Part shown: positions 1 to 7,650 of the stretch, in pieces | Layout of the letters: every line of letters starts with the position of its first letter | Numbering within the stretch: position 1 is the stretch's first letter | Assembly: GCA_937898635.1 (NCBI GenBank) | Contig: CALEJW010000230.1 | Coordinates: 1-36,335 of the forward strand | Source: an uncultured Pseudomonadota bacterium | Lineage (GTDB): Bacteria; Pseudomonadota; Gammaproteobacteria; Burkholderiales; Usitatibacteraceae | Length of the DNA stretch: 36,335 nucleotides | Reading direction: 5' to 3' | Translations under genes and position numbers: made by a program | Notes under the pieces: model-generated | Told to the model about the DNA's origin: nothing | Seen by the model: the letters and a program-made list of their open reading frames with translations, nothing else | Databases searched by the model: none

Positions 1-78
1 CGGGTTTGCGGTCTGGGCCATGGCAGCCGGGGCGACGCAAGCGCCAGCCACTGCCAGAGCCATCAGTTTCTTGTTCAT
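1..78 (-). CDS. Outer-membrane porin, N-terminal fragment (signal peptide only)
   Basis: Only the first 26 codons are inside the window. They encode a typical Sec signal peptide: MNKK, a hydrophobic Leu/Ala/Val/Gly core, then Ala-Met-Ala-Gln, with signal peptidase I cleavage expected before Gln. This style of leader is characteristic of betaproteobacterial general porins, which form trimeric beta-barrels in the outer membrane; that identity is inferred because no mature sequence is visible beyond about five residues. The ATG at 78 is preceded by a clear AAAGGAG ribosome binding site, one of the best in the window. The gene follows trpC in the same direction, but a hairpin and about 210 bases separate them, so it is probably its own transcription unit. 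Confidence 0.6.
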   Translation of the reverse strand, partial: MNKKLMALAVAGACVAPAAMAQTANP

Positions 79-194
79 CAGAATCTCCTTTGTTGAAGTG
101 AGGCCGAATTCACTTAAAGCGCTTGGGAACCTCTTGGGGATCTTCGCCCCGATTCTTGGCACTTCTCCCAGATATTTAATGAGAAGCCAGTTGC

Positions 195-223
195 ATGATG
201 CCAAACCCCGGCCTATCGCTCAA
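195..223 (-). promoter_or_regulatory. Candidate porin promoter beside a C8 tract
   Basis: On the minus strand a TTGAGC hexamer (218-223) and a CATCAT hexamer (195-200) are 17 bases apart, each matching the sigma-70 consensus at four of six positions. A run of eight C (G8 on plus, 224-231) lies directly upstream of the -35. An alternative pair is TTGGCA (199-204) with TTAAAT (174-179), spacer 19. Either would give a long leader before the start at 78. The rest of 79-289 holds the trp terminator-like hairpin and nothing else recognisable. Confidence 0.25.
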
Positions 224-254
224 GGGGGGGGTGGGAAATGTGCAACAAACCGGG

Positions 255-281
255 GGGGCTGTTGCGCCATTGCAACGCCCC
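255..281 (-). terminator. Terminator-like hairpin after trpC
   Basis: On the minus strand GGGGC-GTTGC pairs with GCAAC-GCCCC around a six-base loop, with one bulged A: ten base pairs in all. It begins nine bases after the trpC stop codon. A short GC-rich run and then GGTTTGTT follow, so the U-tract is weak. It is well placed to end the trp transcript before the porin gene. Confidence 0.5.
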
Positions 282-289
282 TGCCGGCA

Positions 290-1078
290 TCAGAAAAAGA
301 CCCTCGAGAGCTCCTTTCCGGGGTCCTCCGCCGACATGAATGCGCTACCAACCAAGTATGCGCTCACTTTCGCTTTGCGCAGCAGTGCGGCGTCTTCCGG
401 CGACGAAATCCCGCTTTCCGCGACCAGGATCTTCCCGGCTGGAACCTGCGCGGAGAGCTCGATCGTCGTTTCCAGACGGATCTCGAAAGTGCGCAAGTCG
501 CGGTTGTTGACACCCACGAGCGGCGTGCGCAGGCGCAACGCCCGCTCGAGTTGCCCCGCGTCGTGGGATTCGACCAGGACATCCATGCCCAAGCCTTCGG
601 CGATGTCCTCGAACTCCGCGAGCAACGCATCCGGGACGGCGTCCACGATGAGCAGGATGCAGTCCGCCCCATGCGCGCGGGACTCGAAGACCTGGTAGGG
701 ATCGACGATGAAGTCCTTTCGGATCGCCGGCAGGGCGCAAGCCGCCCTCGCCGCCTCGAGATCGACGAGAGAACCCCCGAAGTATTCGCGGTCCGTGAGC
801 ACGGACAGGCAGGCCGCGCCGTGCGACGCGTAGGACGATGCGATCCGCGACGGGTCGAAGTCGGGGCGCATGAGTCCCTTGCTCGGGCTGGCGCGCTTGA
901 TCTCGGCGATGACGGCGGGAAGCCCGGCGGCGATCTTGGCCCGGATGGCCGCCGCGAAGCCCCGCGTCCGCGATGCCTCTCGCGCGCGCCTCTCGATCTC
1001 CCCGAGGGAAGTCCTCGCCCGGGAAGCCTCCACCTCCCGCCGCTTGGTCGCGAGGATCTTCGCGAGGACGTCGCTCAA
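290..1078 (-). CDS. trpC: Indole-3-glycerol phosphate synthase
   Basis: This is a 262-residue TIM-barrel enzyme that closes the ring of carboxyphenylaminodeoxyribulose phosphate to indole-3-glycerol phosphate in tryptophan synthesis. Family signatures are in order: IAEIKRASPSKG (about residues 57-68, with the substrate-binding Lys), AIRKDFIVDPYQ (catalytic Lys), LVESHD, GVNNRDL, and VAESGISSPED. The start chosen is TTG at 1078, which shares bases with the trpD TGA stop (TTGA overlap); the following SDVLAKIL matches the usual TrpC N-terminus and no ATG or GTG fits better. This implies translational coupling to trpD. It is monofunctional (no TrpF fusion) and is the last gene of the trpEGDC cluster. 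Confidence 0.96.
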   Translation of the reverse strand: MSDVLAKILATKRREVEASRARTSLGEIERRAREASRTRGFAAAIRAKIAAGLPAVIAEIKRASPSKGLMRPDFDPSRIASSYASHGAACLSVLTDREYFGGSLVDLEAARAACALPAIRKDFIVDPYQVFESRAHGADCILLIVDAVPDALLAEFEDIAEGLGMDVLVESHDAGQLERALRLRTPLVGVNNRDLRTFEIRLETTIELSAQVPAGKILVAESGISSPEDAALLRKAKVSAYLVGSAFMSAEDPGKELSRVFF

Positions 1079-2112
1079 GCGCCCGCCTTCGCGAAGGCTG
1101 CGGTGAACGAGACGAGCCGGTCGAGCTTTGCCTTCGCTGCGCCGGAAGTGATCGCCTCTCGCGCGAGCGCCACGCCGTCCCAGAGGCTCTCCGCGACGCC
1201 GGAAACGTAGAGCGCGGCGGCGGCATTGAGAATCACCACGTCGCGCGACGGCCCGGGCTCGCCCGAGAGCACCGCCAGCACGCGCTCGCGGGACTCGTCC
1301 GGCCCCGCGACCTGGATCGACTCGATCGGCGCCACGTCGATCCCGAACTGCCTGGGCTCGATCGAATACTCCGTAATGAAGTCGTGCTTGAGTTCCGCCA
1401 CGTTCGTGGGGCCGGTGATCGTGATCTCGTCGAGCCCGTCGTGGCCATGCACGGTGAGCACATGCCGGCTCCCGAGAAGCTTGAGGACGCGGGCCTGGAT
1501 TCCGACGAGGTCGGCGTGGAACACGCCCATCACCTGGTTCGGCGCGCCCGCGGGATTGGTGAGGGGACCGAGGATGTTGAGGATCGTGCGCATGCCCAGT
1601 TCCTTGCGCACGGGCGCGGCGTGCTTCATGGCGGGGTGATGGCTGGGCGCGAACATGAACCCGAGCCCGACCTCGCGCAGGCAGAGCGCCACCTGTTCCG
1701 GCGACAGGGCGAGGTTCACGCCGAGCCCCTCGAGAACGTCGGCGCTCCCGGACTTGGAGGACACCGAGCGGCCGCCGTGCTTGGCCACCCGCGCACCCGC
1801 GCCGGCCGCGACGAAGGCGGCGGTCGTCGAAATGTTGAAGGTGTGGGACTTGTCGCCGCCCGTGCCGCACGTGTCGACCAGGTGGTCCAGCCCTTCCGCG
1901 TCGACCTTCGTGGAGAACTCGCGCATCACCGAGGCGGCCGCCGCGATCTCGGACACGCTCTCCGTCTTGACGTGCAGCCCCATGAGAATGGCCGCGAGCT
2001 GCACCGGCGAGACCGTCCCCTCCATCACCTGGCGCATGAGGTCGACCATCTCGTCGTAGAAGATCTCGCGCTTGTCGCAGAGGCGGTTGATCGCTTCCTG
2101 GGCGGTGAACAT
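1075..2112 (-). CDS. trpD: Anthranilate phosphoribosyltransferase
   Basis: The 345-residue enzyme transfers phosphoribose from PRPP to anthranilate. The PRPP-binding glycine motif DTCGTGGDKSHTFNIST and the KHGGRSVSSKSGSADVLE segment are intact. The reading frame is open for 13 codons further upstream, but ATG at 2112 is preferred: it gives the normal N-terminus MFTAQEAINRL and is preceded by a GGAG ribosome binding site that spans the trpG stop, four bases upstream. The end overlaps the TTG start of trpC. Its length is normal for the family, and it is not fused to TrpG. Confidence 0.97.
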   Translation of the reverse strand: MFTAQEAINRLCDKREIFYDEMVDLMRQVMEGTVSPVQLAAILMGLHVKTESVSEIAAAASVMREFSTKVDAEGLDHLVDTCGTGGDKSHTFNISTTAAFVAAGAGARVAKHGGRSVSSKSGSADVLEGLGVNLALSPEQVALCLREVGLGFMFAPSHHPAMKHAAPVRKELGMRTILNILGPLTNPAGAPNQVMGVFHADLVGIQARVLKLLGSRHVLTVHGHDGLDEITITGPTNVAELKHDFITEYSIEPRQFGIDVAPIESIQVAGPDESRERVLAVLSGEPGPSRDVVILNAAAALYVSGVAESLWDGVALAREAITSGAAKAKLDRLVSFTAAFAKAGA

Positions 2113-2116
2113 GTCG

Positions 2117-2683
<567 letters not shown>

Positions 2684-2693
2684 GGCGGGCTCC

Positions 2694-4172
2694 TCATGCG
2701 GCGGGGGCGTCGAGCCCCGCGTTCACGAGCTCGGCGGCCGCGAGGAGCGCCCTCGCCTTGTTGCGCGTCTCGAGCCACTCCTGCGCGGGGACGGAATCGG
2801 CCACGATGCCCGCGGCGGCCTGCACGTGGAGCTCTCCCTGCTTCACCACCCCGGTCCGGATGGCGATCGCGAGGTCGAGGTTGCCATTGAACCCGAGATA
2901 GCCGACGGCGCCGGCATAGACGCCGCGGCGTTCGGGCTCCAGCTCGTCGATGATCTCCATCGCGCGGACTTTCGGCGCCCCCGTCACGGTCCCGGCGGGA
3001 AAGGTCGCGCGCAGGAGCTCCATCGGCGTGAGGCCGGGATCCACTTCTCCCTCGACGTTGGAAACCATGTGCATCACGTGCGAATAGCGCTCGACCGCCA
3101 TCTGCTCGGTGACGCGGACGGTGCCGATGCGGGCGATCCGGCCGATGTCGTTCCGGCCGAGGTCGATCAGCATGAGGTGCTCGGCGCGCTCCTTGGGATC
3201 GCCCACGAGCTCCCTTTCCATCGCGAGGTCCTTCTCGGGCGTGGCGCCGCGCTTGCGGGTGCCGGCGATGGGCCGGAGCGTCACCTTGTCGCCCTCGCGC
3301 CTCACGAGAATCTCGGGGGAGGCGCCCACGAGCTGGCTGTCGCCGAAGTCGAAGTAGAACATGTAGGGCGAGGGGTTGATCGAGCGCAACGCGCGGTACA
3401 GGTTCACGGGCGAGCCCTCGAAGCGCTGCGTTAGGCGCTGCGACACCTGGACCTGCATGACGTCGCCCTCGGTGATATAGCGCTTGGCCTGGGCGACCGC
3501 GGCGTAGAAGGGCTCCTCCCCGATGTTCGACCGCGGCGCCCCTGCCGCGGCGACGGGGACGTGGCCCGGCAGCGAGGCCTCGCCCCGCAGCCGCTTGCGC
3601 AGGCTCTCGAGCCGCGCCCGGGCGCCCGAATAGGCCCCCGGCTCCCTTGCGTCGGCGTAGACGATCAGGTGGACCTTGCCCGCGAGGTTGTCCACCACCG
3701 CGAGCTCGTCGGAGAGCAGCAGCCGGATATCGGGCAGCCCGATCGGGTCGGGGCGGGCGTCCGCGGCGAGCCGGTGCTCGATGTAGCGGACGGTGTCGTA
3801 GCTGAAGTAGCCCGCCAGGCCTCCCGCGAAGCGCAGGTTCGACGCGAGGGGCGCCGCCGCGACGCGTTTCAGGTATTCGTCCACGTACGCGAGCGGATCT
3901 CCCGCCTCGCGTTCCTCCACCACGCGCCCGTCGCGGATGAGGCTCGCCCGCCCCCGCGCCACCTCGATGCGCTCGCGGGCGGCCAGGCCGATGATGGAGT
4001 AGCGTCCGAAGCGCTCGCCCCCGATCACCGACTCGAGGAGGTAGGACCCCGGCGCGTTGGCGAGCTTCAGGTAGAGCGACAGCGGCGTGTCGAGATCGGC
4101 GAGCGTCTCGAGCGTGAGGGGGATCCGGTTGTAGCCCGCGCGGGAAAGCGCGAGGAATTCGTTCTCAGTCAT
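2694..4172 (-). CDS. trpE: Anthranilate synthase component I
   Basis: The 492-residue chorismate-utilising subunit makes anthranilate from chorismate. The N-terminal domain carries LLES (residues 45-48), the motif that contributes to tryptophan feedback binding in characterised TrpE proteins, so allosteric inhibition is likely retained. The C-terminal catalytic domain has GTRKRGATPEKD, DLGRNDIGRI and GAPKVRAMEIIDE. Start ATG at 4172 gives MTENEFLAL, a common N-terminus. A Trp-rich leader ORF ends 50 bases upstream, and gph lies beyond it in the same direction. Confidence 0.97.
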   Translation of the reverse strand: MTENEFLALSRAGYNRIPLTLETLADLDTPLSLYLKLANAPGSYLLESVIGGERFGRYSIIGLAARERIEVARGRASLIRDGRVVEEREAGDPLAYVDEYLKRVAAAPLASNLRFAGGLAGYFSYDTVRYIEHRLAADARPDPIGLPDIRLLLSDELAVVDNLAGKVHLIVYADAREPGAYSGARARLESLRKRLRGEASLPGHVPVAAAGAPRSNIGEEPFYAAVAQAKRYITEGDVMQVQVSQRLTQRFEGSPVNLYRALRSINPSPYMFYFDFGDSQLVGASPEILVRREGDKVTLRPIAGTRKRGATPEKDLAMERELVGDPKERAEHLMLIDLGRNDIGRIARIGTVRVTEQMAVERYSHVMHMVSNVEGEVDPGLTPMELLRATFPAGTVTGAPKVRAMEIIDELEPERRGVYAGAVGYLGFNGNLDLAIAIRTGVVKQGELHVQAAAGIVADSVPAQEWLETRNKARALLAAAELVNAGLDAPAA

Positions 4173-4222
4173 GGTTCACCACACGGCATTCGGTTCGAAG
4201 GGCGAAACGGGGCGGGACGCTT

Positions 4223-4273
4223 TCAGCGCCAGCTGTGCCATCGCCAGTCGAGCAGGAATCCGCGCAGTGCCAT
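4223..4273 (-). CDS. Candidate trp leader peptide (Trp-rich, 16 aa)
   Basis: In the 133-base gap between gph and trpE an ATG at 4273 opens a 16-codon ORF, MALRGFLLDWRWHSWR, with three Trp in its last seven residues, followed by TGA. Trp codons clustered at the end of a short ORF just before trpE are the signature of a leader peptide for ribosome-mediated control. The stop codon lies in the loop region of a small stem (minus-strand GGCGC/GCG-CC, 4215-4230). Two things are atypical. There is no purine-rich ribosome binding site, since a C8 tract and CTCCTTCC precede the start. Also, only 50 bases separate the stop from trpE, with no clear U-tract terminator, so control may be translational or Rho-dependent rather than classical attenuation. 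Confidence 0.6.
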   Translation of the reverse strand: MALRGFLLDWRWHSWR

Positions 4274-4305
4274 GATGATGGAAGGAGGGGGGGGTCGGTC
4301 GTCGG

Positions 4306-4992
4306 CTACGGCGCCATTGTAATCGATCTGGCGGCCTCCTCCACGGTGGCGACCACCGCATCCGCCCCCAGGTCCTCGAGCGCGAGGCCCTCGCGGTATC
4401 CGTAGGGGACGACGAGCACCGCGCACCCGGCCGCGCGGGCGGAGAGCACGTCGTTCATCGAGTCGCCGATCATCACCGTCTCGTCCAGGGAAGCGCCCAG
4501 CGTCGCGGCCGCGAGAAGCACCGGATCCGCGTGGGGCTTGCCGCGCGCGGCCGCATCCCCCGAGACCACCACCCCGAAGTACGGGCGCAGGCCCGTGCGC
4601 TCGAGCAGGGGCTCGGTGAAACGGCCCGCCTTGTTGGTGACGCAGCCCAGCGCGATGCCGGCCCGCCGCAGGGCGTCCAATCCGTCGAGGACCCCGGGAT
4701 AGGGCCGGGAACGGTCCGCGATGCCGGCGCGGTAGTGCCGCTCGAAGGATTCGAGCGCATGCCGGCGCTCTTCCCCGGTTTCGCCGCCCGTGGCCGCCAG
4801 GCATCGCTCGACGAGGTTCACGATTCCCTTGCCGACGTAGTCCCGGACGCTCGCCTCTTCGAGGGCGGGGCGCCCCAGGTCCGCCAGCATCCGGTTCGCG
4901 GCCGCGGCAAGGTCCGGCGCGGTATCGACGAGGGTGCCGTCCAGGTCGAAGAGCGCGGCCCGGAAGCGCCGTCCCGGAGCCGGCGCCGCCAT
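4306..4992 (-). CDS. gph: Phosphoglycolate phosphatase (HAD family)
   Basis: This 228-residue HAD-superfamily hydrolase probably dephosphorylates 2-phosphoglycolate. Motif I FDLDGTLVDT holds the nucleophile Asp16 and acid Asp18. Motif II Thr is in GCVTNKAG, the motif III Lys in GKPHADP, and motif IV in MIGDSMNDV. ATG at 4992 is two bases past the rpe stop, and the position after rpe is the conserved one for gph. The reading frame is open upstream through rpe in another frame, but nothing there resembles the family. The last codons appear to contain the trp promoter. Confidence 0.93.
   Translation of the reverse strand: MAAPAPGRRFRAALFDLDGTLVDTAPDLAAAANRMLADLGRPALEEASVRDYVGKGIVNLVERCLAATGGETGEERRHALESFERHYRAGIADRSRPYPGVLDGLDALRRAGIALGCVTNKAGRFTEPLLERTGLRPYFGVVVSGDAAARGKPHADPVLLAAATLGASLDETVMIGDSMNDVLSARAAGCAVLVVPYGYREGLALEDLGADAVVATVEEAARSITMAP
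4316..4344 (-). promoter_or_regulatory. Candidate trp operon promoter inside the end of gph
   Basis: A minus-strand TACAAT hexamer (4316-4321, five of six matches to TATAAT) sits in the last codons of gph, with GTGGAG (4339-4344) 17 bases upstream as a weak -35. Transcription would begin near 4309, about 36 bases before the leader-peptide ATG at 4273. The distance to that ATG matches that of other candidate -10 elements in this window. Confidence 0.4.
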
Positions 4993-4994
4993 GT

Positions 4995-5654
4995 TCAGGC
5001 CCCGGCGAGCGCTTCGCGCAGCCCGCGGATCGCCGCGGCGCGATCCTTGGCGCCGAAGACCGCGGAGCCCGCCACGAAGGTGTCCGCCCCGGCACGCGCG
5101 ACGGCGGCGACGTTGTCCGCCTTCACCCCGCCGTCGACCTCCAGCCAGATGTCGCGGCCGCTCGCGGCGATGCGCCGGCGCGCCTCCCCGATCTTCGGCA
5201 GCGCGGAGGCGATGAAGGACTGGCCTCCGAACCCCGGGTTCACGCTCATGATGAGGATGAGGTCCACCTTGTCCATCACGTGGTCCAGCCACGCGAGGGG
5301 CGTGGCGGGGTTGAACACGAGCCCCGCCTTGCAGCCGACGTCGCGGATGAGCCCGAGCGTGCGGTCGACGTGATCGCTCGCTTCGGGGTGGAAGCTGATG
5401 ATCGAGGCGCCCGCCTTGGCGAAGTCGGGGATGATCCGGTCGACGGGCTTCACCATGAGGTGCACGTCGATGGGGACGCTGCAGTGCGGACGGATCGCCT
5501 CGCACACCAGCGGCCCGACGGTGAGGTTGGGAACGTAATGGTTGTCCATCACGTCGAAGTGCATGAGATCGGCGCCTCCCGCGATGACGTCCCTCACCTC
5601 ATCGCCCAGGCGCGCGAAGTCGGCGGAAAGCAGGCTGGGAGCGATGCGGAACAT
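4995..5654 (-). CDS. rpe: Ribulose-phosphate 3-epimerase
   Basis: The 219-residue TIM-barrel enzyme interconverts ribulose 5-phosphate and xylulose 5-phosphate in the pentose phosphate pathway, or the Calvin cycle where present. Family motifs are all visible: IAPSLLSADFARLG at the start, HFDVMDNHYVPNLT with a metal/catalytic Asp, DVHLMV, SVNPGFGGQSF, and EVDGGV with the second catalytic Asp. It is the first gene of the rpe-gph-trp run and is divergent from apaG across 85 bases. A TAGAAT -10 candidate lies 30 bases before the ATG. Confidence 0.97.
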   Translation of the reverse strand: MFRIAPSLLSADFARLGDEVRDVIAGGADLMHFDVMDNHYVPNLTVGPLVCEAIRPHCSVPIDVHLMVKPVDRIIPDFAKAGASIISFHPEASDHVDRTLGLIRDVGCKAGLVFNPATPLAWLDHVMDKVDLILIMSVNPGFGGQSFIASALPKIGEARRRIAASGRDIWLEVDGGVKADNVAAVARAGADTFVAGSAVFGAKDRAAAIRGLREALAGA

Positions 5655-5684
5655 GGTCGGCTTTCGGGCTGCGGGGATGCCGAA

Positions 5685-5690
5685 ATTCTA
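5685..5690 (-). promoter_or_regulatory. Candidate -10 element for rpe
   Basis: The minus strand reads TAGAAT, 30 bases upstream of the rpe ATG. No convincing -35 is found 16-18 bases further upstream (GCGAAA). The hexamer recurs at a similar distance before other operon starts in the window. Confidence 0.4.
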
Positions 5691-5725
5691 CGCGAACCCC
5701 GGCGGTTTTTCGCCCCGGAAATCCT

Positions 5726-5733
5726 GCTAACAT
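5726..5733 (+). promoter_or_regulatory. Candidate extended -10 for apaG, predicted leaderless
   Basis: The plus strand reads TGCTAACAT (TG at 5725-5726, hexamer 5728-5733), ending six bases before the apaG ATG at 5740. Normal -10 to start-site spacing would put the first transcribed base on or next to the A of the ATG. No ribosome binding site is present, which agrees with leaderless translation. Confidence 0.35.
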
Positions 5734-5739
5734 CGAACC

Positions 5740-6123
5740 ATGACCGAAACGAAGAAGTACATCGTCGCCGTCACCGCGCACTCGACCTACCTGCCCGACC
5801 AGTCGGACGAGGAGGACGATCGCTTCGTCTTCGCGTACACGATCCGCATCACCAACACCGGCAGCGTCGCCGCGCAGGTCGTGAGCCGCCACTGGATCAT
5901 CACCGACGCCGACAACCAGGTGCAGGAAGTGCGCGGAATGGGCGTGGTGGGCGAGCAGCCCGTGCTGAAGCCCGGCGACACCTTCGAGTACTCCAGCGGC
6001 TCGTCCATCCCCACCGCGGTGGGGACGATGCGCGGCAGCTACCAGCTGGTGGCCGAAGACGGCACGCGCTTCGAGGCGCCGATCCCGGAGTTCGCGCTCA
6101 GCGTCCCGCGCGTGCTGCACTAG
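5740..6123 (+). CDS. apaG: ApaG protein (Co2+/Mg2+ efflux-associated, DUF525 fold)
   Basis: This 127-residue single-domain protein has the ApaG immunoglobulin-like fold. Recognisable segments are FAYTIRITNTGSVAAQVVSR, HWIITDADNQVQEVRGMGVV, GEQPVLKPGDTFEYSSG and MRGSYQLV. The length is typical of the family. In enterobacteria apaG sits with rsmA and apaH and is linked genetically to Co2+ resistance and Mg2+ efflux; its biochemical role is not settled. Here it is separated from rsmA by 13 kb and lies divergently from rpe. Its stop codon overlaps the end of a small minus-strand ORF. Confidence 0.94.
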   Translation: MTETKKYIVAVTAHSTYLPDQSDEEDDRFVFAYTIRITNTGSVAAQVVSRHWIITDADNQVQEVRGMGVVGEQPVLKPGDTFEYSSGSSIPTAVGTMRGSYQLVAEDGTRFEAPIPEFALSVPRVLH

Positions 6124-6257
6124 TTGCCCGGCGGATCGTCCTTGCCCTTGGCCTCGCCCGTTCCGTCCCCGGGTTTCGGGTCGCGCGGCAGCGTCCACCA
6201 GACGAGCCCCGCCGCGATCGCGAGCGCCGCCACCACTTCCAGGAACACCCAGCCCAT
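6120..6257 (-). CDS. Possible 45-aa single-pass membrane microprotein
   Basis: This ORF is too short for ordinary gene finders. It reads MGWVFLEVVAALAIAAGLVW followed by WTLPRDPKPGD and an acidic, Gly/Lys-rich tail ending DDPPGN. Residues 2-21 form a clean transmembrane helix with an aromatic WW boundary; the tail is polar. A GGAG ribosome binding site lies about seven bases before the ATG, and a perfect TATAAT (6290-6295) lies 32 bases upstream on the same strand. It converges with and overlaps the apaG stop by three bases. I do not recognise the family. The main doubt is that mltA must begin only 19 bases away on the opposite strand. Confidence 0.5.
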   Translation of the reverse strand: MGWVFLEVVAALAIAAGLVWWTLPRDPKPGDGTGEAKGKDDPPGN

Positions 6258-6276
6258 CCGCTTCTCCAATGCCACG

Positions 6277-7611
6277 ATGACTTCAGCGGATTATAGGGGC
6301 GGTCGCACCGAGCCCCGCGCCGCGGACCGGCCGAAGCCCGCGTCGGCCCTCGCCCTCGCCTGCCTCGCCCTATTCGCCGCTGCTTGCGCGGGCACGCCGG
6401 AGAAGGTCGCGGAGAAGGCCCCGGAAGCGCTCATCTGCCCGCCGGCCCCGATGCCGGCCTGCCCCCCCGCGCCCGCGGCACCACCGGCGCTGGCTCCCGC
6501 CCCGGTCCCGGAACCCGTGCCGGAAGCGGAGTACCGGGGCCGCCTGCAGCCCGCGTCATGGATGGAGCTGCCGGAGTGGGGAAGCGAGCCGCTTCGCGAC
6601 TCCCTCGTGGCTTTCCTGCGGGGCTGCGCCGTGCTCGCCGAGCAGCCCGCCTGGCGGCCGGCCTGCGAGGCCGCCTCGGCCCTGCCGCCGGAGGCGCCGG
6701 AGCGCGAGATCGCCCGTTTCTTCGAGTCGAGCTTCGAGCCGCACCAGGTGATCAACGCGGACGAGTCGACGACGGGCATGATCACGGGATACTACGAGCC
6801 GCTGCTGCGCGGCGGCCGCAAGCGCAGCGCGCGCAACCGCTACCCGATCTACGCGGTGCCCCAGGACCTGCTGACGATCGACCTCTCGCAGGTGTACCCG
6901 GACCTCAAGCACAAGCGCCTGCGCGGCCGCGTCGAAGGCAGCCGCGTGGTGCCCTACCTCGCGCGCGGCGACATCGACAAGGAGCCGGCGCCGCTCAAGG
7001 GCCTGGAACTCGCCTGGGTGGACGACGCGATCGAGCTCTTCTTCCTGCACATCCAGGGCTCGGGACAGGTGCAGCTGGAGAACGGCGAGCGCCTGCGCGT
7101 GGGCTACGCGGACCAGAACGGCCACCCCTTCCGCTCCCTGGGCCGCCTGCTCATCCGGCGCGGGGAACTCCCTCCCGAGCGCGCCTCGATGCAGGGCATC
7201 AAGGACTGGGCCCGGCGCAACCCCGCGAAGGTGCAGCGCTACCTGAACGAGAACCCGAGCTTCGTCTTCTTCCGGGAACTCCCCGGAGACCTGCCGGGGC
7301 CCATCGGGTCCCTCGGCGTTCCGCTCACCGCCGAGCGCTCCATCGCCGTTGACCCGCGCGTGATCCCCCTGGGCGTCCCGGTCTACCTCGCCACGACCTG
7401 GCCCAACACGACGCGGCCGCTGCGCCGGCTCATGGTGGCGCAGGACACGGGCGGCGCCATCAACGGAGGCGTCCGCGCGGACTTCTACTGGGGCTTCGGG
7501 GATGAGGCCGGGAGCCAGGCCGGGAAGATGCGCCAGGCGGGGCAGATGTGGGTGCTGCTGCCGAAGGGCTACACGCCCACGGCCAGGGTGCAGGCGGGCG
7601 CGAGTTCCTAG
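6277..7611 (+). CDS. mltA: Membrane-bound lytic murein transglycosylase A
   Basis: The 444-residue enzyme cleaves peptidoglycan glycan strands, releasing 1,6-anhydro-muropeptides. The MltA barrel is recognised from GMITGYYEPLLRGGRK, FFLHIQGSGQVQLENG, GYADQNGHPFRSLGR and, at the end, the 3D-type motif AQDTGGAINGGVRADFYWG that contains the catalytic Asp. A Pro/Ala-rich linker (about residues 40-85) joins the lipid anchor to the domain. ATG 6277 is the only usable start before the signal sequence, yet it gives an unusually long, partly acidic n-region before the hydrophobic core and an AAAC-type lipobox (Cys37), weaker than normal. No ribosome binding site is evident. Outer-membrane lipoprotein location is inferred from the family. 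Confidence 0.93.
   Translation: MTSADYRGGRTEPRAADRPKPASALALACLALFAAACAGTPEKVAEKAPEALICPPAPMPACPPAPAAPPALAPAPVPEPVPEAEYRGRLQPASWMELPEWGSEPLRDSLVAFLRGCAVLAEQPAWRPACEAASALPPEAPEREIARFFESSFEPHQVINADESTTGMITGYYEPLLRGGRKRSARNRYPIYAVPQDLLTIDLSQVYPDLKHKRLRGRVEGSRVVPYLARGDIDKEPAPLKGLELAWVDDAIELFFLHIQGSGQVQLENGERLRVGYADQNGHPFRSLGRLLIRRGELPPERASMQGIKDWARRNPAKVQRYLNENPSFVFFRELPGDLPGPIGSLGVPLTAERSIAVDPRVIPLGVPVYLATTWPNTTRPLRRLMVAQDTGGAINGGVRADFYWGFGDEAGSQAGKMRQAGQMWVLLPKGYTPTARVQAGASS
6290..6295 (-). promoter_or_regulatory. Consensus TATAAT -10 for the 45-aa ORF
   Basis: The minus strand carries a perfect TATAAT 32 bases upstream of the microprotein ATG, inside the first codons of mltA on the other strand. 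No good -35 is seen. In DNA this GC-rich a perfect hexamer is uncommon. Confidence 0.4.
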
Positions 7612-7650
7612 CGTCTCGGACGCGCTTCCGCCCGGCAGCGCGCGTTTCGC

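Noticed and set aside
195..204. Possible sigma-54 promoter (TTGGCA...TGCA) upstream of the porin
   Set aside because: The spacing between the GG and GC elements is six bases rather than the ten required.
290..1870. A 526-residue minus-strand reading frame running through trpD and trpC
   Set aside because: Only its C-terminal half (trpC) resembles a protein. The upstream half is Arg/Pro/Gly-rich out-of-frame reading of trpD, not a natural fusion.
7611..7623. Small GCGTC/GACGC stem between mltA and dsbC as a terminator
   Set aside because: Only five base pairs with a three-base loop and no U-tract; too weak to call in such GC-rich DNA.
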